NCBI RefSeq assembly: GCF_000013445.1
Contig: NC_007796.1
Span: forward strand, 2,082,936 to 2,146,935
DNA from: Methanospirillum hungatei JF-1
GTDB taxonomy: Archaea > Halobacteriota > Methanomicrobia > Methanomicrobiales > Methanospirillaceae
Direction of reading: 5' to 3'
Length of the DNA stretch: 64,000 nucleotides
The notes under the pieces are model-generated. The model saw nothing but the letters and a program-made list of their open reading frames with translations, searched no databases and was not told where the DNA came from. A program made the position numbers and the translations under genes. Of this stretch, positions 58,344 through 64,000 are shown piece after piece. The stretch's first letter is position 1. Every line of letters begins with the position of its first letter.

Positions 58344-60182
58344 GTGGATAAGGCAAAGATACAACTTTTTTCTGATTCTCTCCGGAAGAACCTCCTTGAA
58401 GAGACGAAGAAGCGGGCTGCTCATTATGGGATTACGGGGAAAGCAATAGCAACGGTGGAGCAGGAGTTTGAGGATTCGATCATCATCGGCGGAGAGGTCT
58501 ATCCCCGGAGTATTCGGGATCAGCGGGCGTATTTAGTCAAAGAAATCGAGAAGAAAGGGTACGACCGGGTGATGGAGGAGGTTACCTATACCTGGTTTAA
58601 CCGGTTTGTTGCCATCCGGTTCATGGAGGTGAATGATTACCTGCCGGTTCGGGTCTTCTCCTCAACCTCATCCGGGAAGACTGATCCTGATATTCTGACA
58701 AAGGCTCTGGATCTCACCTTCCTGGATATCGATCGGGAGCATGTCCTGGATCTGAAGTCGGATGGCCGGCATGAGGAACTCTTTCGGTATCTCTTCCTTC
58801 GGCTGTGTAATTATCTGCATACAACGATGCCGTTTCTTTTTGAACCAATTCAGGATTATTCTGAGCTGCTCTTCCCTGACCGGCTGCTCCATACCGACTC
58901 CATGCTCAGAGATCTGAATACTATCATCCCCGAGGATGACTGGAGGGAGACGGAGATCATCGGCTGGATATACCAGGATTATATCGCCGAGAAGAAGGAT
59001 GTCCTGATTAAAGCGAAGAAACAGTACACGGCAGACCAGATTCCGGCAGTGACCCAGCTCTTTACGCCCAAGTGGATTGTTCAGTATATGGTTGAGAACT
59101 CCCTTGGCCGGCTCTGGATGCTGAATCGCCCCCACTCACGGCTATATGAGCGGATGGAGTATTACATCCGGCCGGATGAGCAGGAGACCGATTTTCTGAA
59201 GATTTCATCTCCGGAAGAGCTGAAGGTCTGTGATCCTGCCTGTGGTTCAGGGCATATTCTTGTTTATGCCTTTGACCTGCTCTATGAGATCTACAAGGAA
59301 GAGGGGTACCTGGAGCAGGAGATCCCGGAGTTTATTCTGACCCATAATTTATATGGGATCGAGATAGACAAACGGGCGGGATCTCTTGCAGCATTCGCAT
59401 TGGTGATGAAAGCGAGGAGGATGGATAAGAAGTTCTTTGATCACCCGGTTCAGCCTCATATCTGTGTTCTTGAGAATATCGAGCTGGATGAAGAGGATAT
59501 TGATTCGTACATATCTGCCGTGGGGAGTAATCTCTTTCCGACCGGCCTGAAAGAGACTCTCATGCAGTTTACGGAGGCGGAGAACTTCGGATCGCTCATC
59601 CGGCCAATGGTCGGTGATGTAACGGATATCAGAAAAATTCTGGCGGAGAAGAATATGTCCTCAAATCTGCTCCTGTTTGATACGCATCAGAAAGTTCTGA
59701 AAGTTTTGGAACAGACTGAGTATTTACAGCCCAGATATCATGTGGTAATTGCAAACCCGCCGTATATGGGCAATAAAGGGATGAATAATCAGCTTCGTGA
59801 TTATGCAAAAAAATTCTACCCGAATAGCAAATCAGATCTTTTTGCGATGTTTATCGAAAGAGGGTTTGATCTTCTTGTCCATCAGGGATATAGTGCAATG
59901 GTTACCATGCAAAGTTGGATGTTCTTGTCTTCATATGAAAAAATGAGGCAGAATATTCTTGACAATGCTACAATTATTTGCATGTCTCATATGGCGAATG
60001 GAGTGATGGGTATTGCATTTGGAACGGCTGCTACCGTATGGTGCAATGCATACATTAAGGACTATAAGGGTTACTTCTGTTATGTAGAGTATGAAAACAT
60101 CGGTTCTGATGGAAAACCCATATCATTTCCACCATACAATGAGAGAAACAAAGGTGCAGGCCTTTCAATAACGGGGGCATAA
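58344..60182 (+). pseudogene. pglX: BREX adenine-specific DNA methyltransferase PglX, 5' half
   Basis: 612 residues starting with GTG. The N-terminus (YGITGKAIATVEQEFEDSII), motif I (VCDPACGSGHILVYAFDLL) and motif IV (IANPPYMGNKGMNNQL, N-P-P-Y) identify PglX. The frame ends after FPPYNERNKGAGLSITGA, about half the usual 1150-1250 residues, so the target-recognition half is lost. The next recognisable PglX segment ([11 protein letters not shown]) is at 63506, beyond 3.3 kb of other genes. It could still bind AdoMet, but it probably cannot work normally. Confidence 0.85.
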
Positions 60183-60711
60183 CCATCCTCTCACCACAAG
60201 ATCTTCTCACCCAGCCGGAAGGAAAAACCCTTGAGTTCAAGAGGGATCTCTCCTCTCCAAAGAATATTCTCAAGACGATCGTAGCCTTTGCCAATACCGC
60301 AGGCGGCGGATTATTATCGGCGTAGAGGATACCACCCGGACGGTCACGGGTATTGCTGATCCATTCGGTGAGGAAGAGCGACTCTGCAGTCTGATTGCCG
60401 ATTCAATCGTCCCCCGGCTTGTCCCTGATGTGGATCTCATCTCCATCGAAGATCAGACACTTCTCATGGTCCAGGTGTACCCGAGTGGACAACGGCCCCA
60501 TTTCCTCAAAAAAGAAGGCCCGGTGGAAGGAGTGTATGTCAGGCTTGGGTCAACCAACCGGAAGGCTGACCGGGAACTCATTGCCGAACTGAATAGGTCC
60601 TGTTCAGGGATCTCGTTTGATGAGATGCCAATGCCCGAGCTCTCTCTAGATGCCCTTTTCCTGGATTTGAAACCCTTTAACAAAATTCATATTCTTTCCA
60701 TACTGAATTAA
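60179..60711 (+). pseudogene. AlbA_2/HATPase gene, N-terminal part (frameshifted and truncated)
   Basis: The frame from about 60179 reads SPQDLLTQPEGKTLEFKRDL and FANTAGG, then hits TAG at 60323. The other frame continues IIIGVEDTTRTVTGIADPF and on to VYVRLGSTNRKADRELIAEL and LDLKPFN, where homology stops. Adding one base in GGCGGCGG at 60303-60309 joins them. This is the AlbA_2 domain (PF04326) of RecG-like ATP-binding proteins. The HATPase half is found separately at 62400-63158. Confidence 0.8.
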
Positions 60712-60717
60712 TATACC

Positions 60718-61485
60718 ATGGATAATCGGCTGCCTCATCCACCTCTCCAGGAAGTGATTTTTGAATTAAAATGGAGATTGGATTCAATTCAGCCCGGGTT
60801 TTTGAAAGACCCACATTATCAAATTCTTATTGGCACCCTTTATGGAAAATTACGTGAATTAGGGTACTCATTTCATGAACCCCTTCAAACATCAAATATT
60901 CCAGATGAAATGGTTCCTTATATCGTTCAACATCGATTCAGACCATCTAAAGAACAATGGCCTCTTGTTCAGATAGGATCTGGAATTTTGACTCTTAATG
61001 ACACGACTCATTATTCATGGCCTGATTTTTCCAAGCGGATCCGAGATCTGGTAGAAAATTTTTTTCGTGTCTATCCTGAACTTGATTCATTACAGATCTT
61101 AGAGATGAACCTTCGATATATCGATGCGGTTACTATACCTGAAGGAACTGACCCTAAAGAGTATCTAAAACAGTCTGTGGGGGCTGATATTGTAATGCCT
61201 GAAGCATTGTTTATTAATACCGGAGTAATGAACAGGCCGGTTGGATTTGATATATATCAGACATTTCCTCGGGAAGGAGATGGAACTTTGGTAATGATCC
61301 GATATATCTATGGGCATGGAACACCACCGGGCAAATTCACCTGGGAAACTACCGTTCACATTGAAGGAGAAACAGTTCCAAAAACGCCTGAGAAAATCAT
61401 TCAATGGTGTAATCAGGCCCATGATCTTACGCATGACTGGTTTTTGAAAATGTGTTCAGATGAATTAATGGAGTCATTTAGATGA
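60718..61485 (+). CDS. TIGR04255-family protein
   Basis: A 255-residue protein. The opening PHPPLQEVIFELKWRLDS, the LQILEMNLRYIDAVTIPEG segment and the end (NQAHDLTHDWFLKMCSDEL) match the TIGR04255 family, of unknown function and often found in accessory DNA. The ATG follows a degenerate spacer after the AlbA_2 fragment. It overlaps the next gene by four bases, so it heads a three-gene unit. Confidence 0.7.
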   Translation: MDNRLPHPPLQEVIFELKWRLDSIQPGFLKDPHYQILIGTLYGKLRELGYSFHEPLQTSNIPDEMVPYIVQHRFRPSKEQWPLVQIGSGILTLNDTTHYSWPDFSKRIRDLVENFFRVYPELDSLQILEMNLRYIDAVTIPEGTDPKEYLKQSVGADIVMPEALFINTGVMNRPVGFDIYQTFPREGDGTLVMIRYIYGHGTPPGKFTWETTVHIEGETVPKTPEKIIQWCNQAHDLTHDWFLKMCSDELMESFR

Positions 61486-62015
61486 CACCTGCAATAATTC
61501 ACGAAACTTCAGTACATGACTATTATCCTCAACCCTGGAGAGAAAATAGTTCAGTTTTTTCGAAAATATCAATGCAAAGACCAAAAGCATTTGAAGGAAA
61601 GCGAGATGTACCAATAGAAATTACCTCGTTTTTTGGGTATTCTTCAATTACGTCAATAAAAGTTACTAGTGGCACTCATAGTACATCCTATATTCAATCC
61701 ATCATTGATCGAGTGAAAACAGATTCCAAATCAACGATCATGTATTTCTTTCAGAAAAATCCTGAAATGATCAGTGGGGTTGATGAAGTAATTCGGAGAA
61801 TTGATAGAATTTTCCCTGATAACACTCAATATTTCTTAGAGACAAGAATGGATCCTGATTCGGGAATTGATTACATCAGACTGTGTGTCAGGCTTTCACA
61901 TTACCCTGATGATTTTTTTGATATTGCTTTTGAGATTGAGGAGTCTTGTTCTTATCTTTTTTCAGGAAGTAAAAGCAAATTTCTTCTAACTACTGACTTT
62001 ATGCCTTCACAGTAA
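61482..62015 (+). CDS. Hypothetical protein, partner of TIGR04255
   Basis: A 177-residue protein with no recognised domain. It is mostly beta with an acidic C-terminal part (HYPDDFFDIAFEIEESCSY). It overlaps the TIGR04255 gene by four bases (ATGA), and the HEPN-like gene starts two bases after its stop. Coupled translation suggests the three products act together. Confidence 0.6.
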   Translation: MTPAIIHETSVHDYYPQPWRENSSVFSKISMQRPKAFEGKRDVPIEITSFFGYSSITSIKVTSGTHSTSYIQSIIDRVKTDSKSTIMYFFQKNPEMISGVDEVIRRIDRIFPDNTQYFLETRMDPDSGIDYIRLCVRLSHYPDDFFDIAFEIEESCSYLFSGSKSKFLLTTDFMPSQ

Positions 62016-62016
62016 T

Positions 62017-62403
62017 ATGCAAACTCAATCCTCCTCATTTGACTGGGAAGAATATATTGAATTAGCGAAGCAATTACAACAAAATCCTATTCCAAATGCT
62101 CTATATCATACTGCTCTGTATCGGGCCATTGTAAGCAGAGCATACTATGGTGCATTTATGTATTCACGAAGGAGGGCTGAAAGAATCATAGGAGCTTTTT
62201 CAGGTGTTAATATCCACGAACAAGTGATTGATTATTATAGTAATTCTGAATCAAAAAATCACCGAAAAGCAGGAACCTTTCTAAAAGTATTGAAAGATAA
62301 ACGGGTTGAATGCGACTATTTTGATCACCTTACGGAAGATCCAAAAAGGATGGCTGATATATCAATAAAACTCGCAGATACTATAATTAATCTCATTCTG
62401 TGA
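62017..62403 (+). CDS. HEPN-like small protein
   Basis: A 128-residue helical protein: FDWEEYIELAKQLQQNPIPN, ALYRAIVSRAYYGAFMYSRR, then KVLKDKRVECDYFDHL. The S-R-A-Y-Y-x-A-F and R-x-x-x-D-Y pattern is that of HEPN/UPF0332-type proteins, many of which are ribonuclease toxins or their relatives. The strict R-x4-6-H RNase motif is not clear, so activity is open. Its TGA overlaps the GTG of the next gene. Confidence 0.65.
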   Translation: MQTQSSSFDWEEYIELAKQLQQNPIPNALYHTALYRAIVSRAYYGAFMYSRRRAERIIGAFSGVNIHEQVIDYYSNSESKNHRKAGTFLKVLKDKRVECDYFDHLTEDPKRMADISIKLADTIINLIL

Positions 62404-63158
62404 CTGAAATGCACTTCCAAACCTCATACAGTCGGACCAGGATAAGAGATATGCATGAAGCAATCTTTAACTTCTTAGAAATAAAAAGGAAGGATGTCTG
62501 GAGTATTCCGCTCACGATGCTTCAGGAGGTCATCATCAATGCTCTTGTCCATGCAGATTATTCACAGATAGGAGTACCGATACGGTTGTCATTCTTTGAT
62601 GACCGGATTGAGGTGGAAAATCCCGGCATTCTCCTCCCTGGTATGACGATTGAGGATGTGAAGTCCGGGGTGTCGAAGATCCGGAACCGGGTGATTGCCC
62701 GGGTGTTTCGGGAGTTAGATCTGATTGAACAGTGGGGGAGCGGGTTTCGCCGGATACTTCAAGAGGCTTCGGATTTGGAGCTTACCGAACCGGTGATCGA
62801 GGAGATCGGGATGCGGGTCCGGGTGAGAGTTTTTCTCTCTGAAGAACTGGTGATTCATACCGAGGGACTAAGTAGGGACCAAGTTGGGACCAAGTCGGGA
62901 CTCAGTCCTTCCGGCAGGGACCAGGTTGATCTGAATGATGAGCAGCGAATGGTCTTGCAGAAATGCATTCAGGAGTCCGGAATTACAGACCTGATGGCGG
63001 TGGTACAGAGAACCAACCGGAGTACGTTCAGAGAAGCGGTGATCAATCCGTTGCTGGATAAGGAGCTGCTGGAGATGACGATACCAGATAAACCAAACAG
63101 CAGTAAGCAGAAGTACCGGATTACCCCGAAAGGAAAGGATCTTCTGGCAATTATATGA
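62400..63158 (+). CDS. HATPase/RecG-like fragment, C-terminal half of the AlbA_2 gene
   Basis: 252 residues from GTG at 62400 (an ATG is at 62409). Homology to the RecG-like ATP-binding family begins about SYSRTRIRDMHEAIFNF and includes VIINALVHADYSQIGVPIRL (N-box), DDRIEVENPGILLPGMTIED (G1) and LIEQWGSGFRRI. The C-terminus has a winged helix and a KYRITPKG end. It is the missing half of the frameshifted AlbA_2 gene at 60179-60711, with about 80 middle residues absent. Confidence 0.75.
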   Translation: MTEMHFQTSYSRTRIRDMHEAIFNFLEIKRKDVWSIPLTMLQEVIINALVHADYSQIGVPIRLSFFDDRIEVENPGILLPGMTIEDVKSGVSKIRNRVIARVFRELDLIEQWGSGFRRILQEASDLELTEPVIEEIGMRVRVRVFLSEELVIHTEGLSRDQVGTKSGLSPSGRDQVDLNDEQRMVLQKCIQESGITDLMAVVQRTNRSTFREAVINPLLDKELLEMTIPDKPNSSKQKYRITPKGKDLLAII

Positions 63159-63177
63159 AAATAAAGGAAAAAAGTGT

Positions 63178-63456
63178 ATGAATATTATTCCCTCTCATGA
63201 ATTCATCACCCACCGGGTAGCGAATTCAATGTGTCATCAGGATTCCGGACTGATGGACAGGTATGTCTGGATGTCTGATAGTCTGACCTTCGATCATATC
63301 CTTTTTACTGAAAATAACTATGCAGATCGAAGATATTCGATACTACATGAACAAAAACAGATCTTTGCATCGGGGGATATACTGTATCTTCAACCTGAAA
63401 AACTGGGGCTGAATATCCTCATGGAGCGAAGGCTGATAGAAGAGGGAATATCATGA
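63178..63456 (+). CDS. Hypothetical protein
   Basis: A 92-residue protein (MNIIPSHEFITHRVANSMCH ... MERRLIEEGIS) with AAAGG ahead of the ATG. It is not recognised. It lies between the HATPase fragment and the pglX remnant and may be part of the inserted block. Confidence 0.4.
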   Translation: MNIIPSHEFITHRVANSMCHQDSGLMDRYVWMSDSLTFDHILFTENNYADRRYSILHEQKQIFASGDILYLQPEKLGLNILMERRLIEEGIS

Positions 63457-63505
63457 GAAATGACAGGATCAGGTCAGGGTTTGGATGTGTGTAAGAGGAA
63501 AAGAT

Positions 63506-63596
63506 ATGGTAGATACGAAGAGTAATAATCCGGTTCCGAATTTTTATCGGGCATCGGCAGAGGATTTTAAGAAGATTCCGGGAAGTCCTATTGCTT
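63506..63596 (+). pseudogene. pglX: PglX internal fragment
   Basis: The frame reads [20 protein letters not shown] and then [10 protein letters not shown], a segment well conserved in the middle of PglX. GAGGAAAAG lies upstream, but the frame then enters the IS1-like element and stops in it. It is either the displaced continuation of the 58344-60182 gene or part of a second copy. Confidence 0.7.
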
Positions 63597-64000
63597 GGTA
63601 CTGGCCTCCTTTAGAACTGAACATGGTAGTTTAAAAACTCACTCCAATTCCAAAGATGATCAGTAATACTTTCTAACATTGCTGGAGACTTGTGACTACT
63701 TTTTACTTCGATAAAATTATGCACAAATTGAAAGATATTTAGCGCTGAAATGAATCTATTGAGTTTTTTTGAAAAAGAGGCAGTTTTCCTTCCAAAACGG
63801 CTCAATCGTTGTCTGATTTTATTATTGTAGCCCTCAATGACTGAGGTAGAGATTGCTTTACTATCTGGATTTCCCATAATTTTCTCTCGAATGACATAAA
63901 CAAGTTTATTCTTCTCTTTTACTTTGATCACCTGACCATAATCCAAGCATGGCTCACAATATAATTCAGGTAAACAAATGCTATATTGGACGTTTCCATC
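63597..64000 (-). mobile_element. IS1-like insertion sequence (runs off the window)
   Basis: Begins at GGTACTGGCC at 63597, directly where the pglX frame is expected to continue as GSPIAY-W. The transposase on the minus strand stays open to the window end. The far end and target duplication are outside, so the boundary is inferred from the pglX break. Confidence 0.6.
63611..64000 (-). CDS. IS1-like DDE transposase, C-terminal part
   Basis: 130 codons open to base 64000, with [20 protein letters not shown], then [20 protein letters not shown] (catalytic Glu region), [20 protein letters not shown] and a short tail. The V-I-E-G-x-N-x-x-I-R-x-R-L-S-R-F pattern fits the C-terminus of IS1-type transposases. 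The N-terminus lies beyond the window. Confidence 0.75.
   Translation of the reverse strand, partial: DGNVQYSICLPELYCEPCLDYGQVIKVKEKNKLVYVIREKIMGNPDSKAISTSVIEGYNNKIRQRLSRFGRKTASFSKKLNRFISALNIFQFVHNFIEVKSSHKSPAMLESITDHLWNWSEFLNYHVQF

Noticed and set aside
58668-59135. 155-codon minus-strand ORF inside pglX
   Set aside because: Antisense to a well-recognised PglX domain; a codon-usage shadow.
1-64000. tRNA, rRNA or other classic structural RNA genes
   Set aside because: No cloverleaf-like or rRNA-like segment was recognised by eye.

Overview
The window looks like a stretch of a methanogenic archaeon close to Methanospirillum (Methanomicrobiales). The grounds are the overall gene style, a surface protein of the DUF3821 type, PAS-rich histidine kinases with the methanogen H-box, paralogous AAA-ATPase-like/PD-(D/E)XK proteins, TATA-type promoters, and a complete archaeal type I-D CRISPR-Cas locus. 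The species assignment is an inference from protein resemblance; no database search was possible.

Layout. 1-5634: ordinary genes (the end of a PAS histidine kinase, a hotdog thioesterase, a bacterial-type shikimate kinase, an AAA-like nuclease). 5929-14979: one CRISPR array of 110 repeats and 109 spacers, transcribed leftward and split inside one repeat by a 1.08-kb IS701-like element with a frameshifted transposase. 14980-26565: leader, then cas2-cas1-cas4-(lipoprotein)-cas3-csc1-csc2-cas10d-cas6 on the minus strand, with a divergent csa3-type regulator. A degenerate CRISPR repeat sits between cas3 and the lipoprotein gene. 26566-27418: gene debris, including a PIN-toxin remnant. 27419-36118: a tightly overlapping five-gene operon of SNF2 helicase, SWIM zinc-finger protein, winged-helix-like protein, P-loop ATPase, and a Cas4-like nuclease fused to an FtsK-like translocase. 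It is the best candidate here for an undescribed DNA-processing or defence system.

36346-43164: small accessory genes and toxin-antitoxin pairs. They include a 1048-bp direct duplication that flanks a DUF3821 surface-protein gene exactly as a single-crossover (Campbell) integration would, and a RelE toxin gene broken by a 10-bp tandem duplication. 43266-47372: a four-gene replication module of an integrated element, with a large primase/ATPase protein whose coding sequence holds 13 copies of a TATGCA/TGCATA motif that look like iterons. 48199-52722: a second AAA-like nuclease, a broken TPR gene, and a TOPRIM-like/ABC-ATPase pair.

52906-64000: a decaying defence island. A YgjP-like metallopeptidase gene is cut by an IS4 remnant. 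A BREX type 1 locus follows, with brxB, brxC and the first half of pglX. No brxA is seen. A short pglX segment reappears 3.3 kb downstream, after an AlbA_2/HATPase gene that is itself frameshifted and split around a TIGR04255-unknown-HEPN gene triad. An IS1-like element then interrupts the pglX remnant and runs off the window. Overall the region is a defence and mobile-element hotspot in which the CRISPR locus looks intact while BREX looks dead or dormant.
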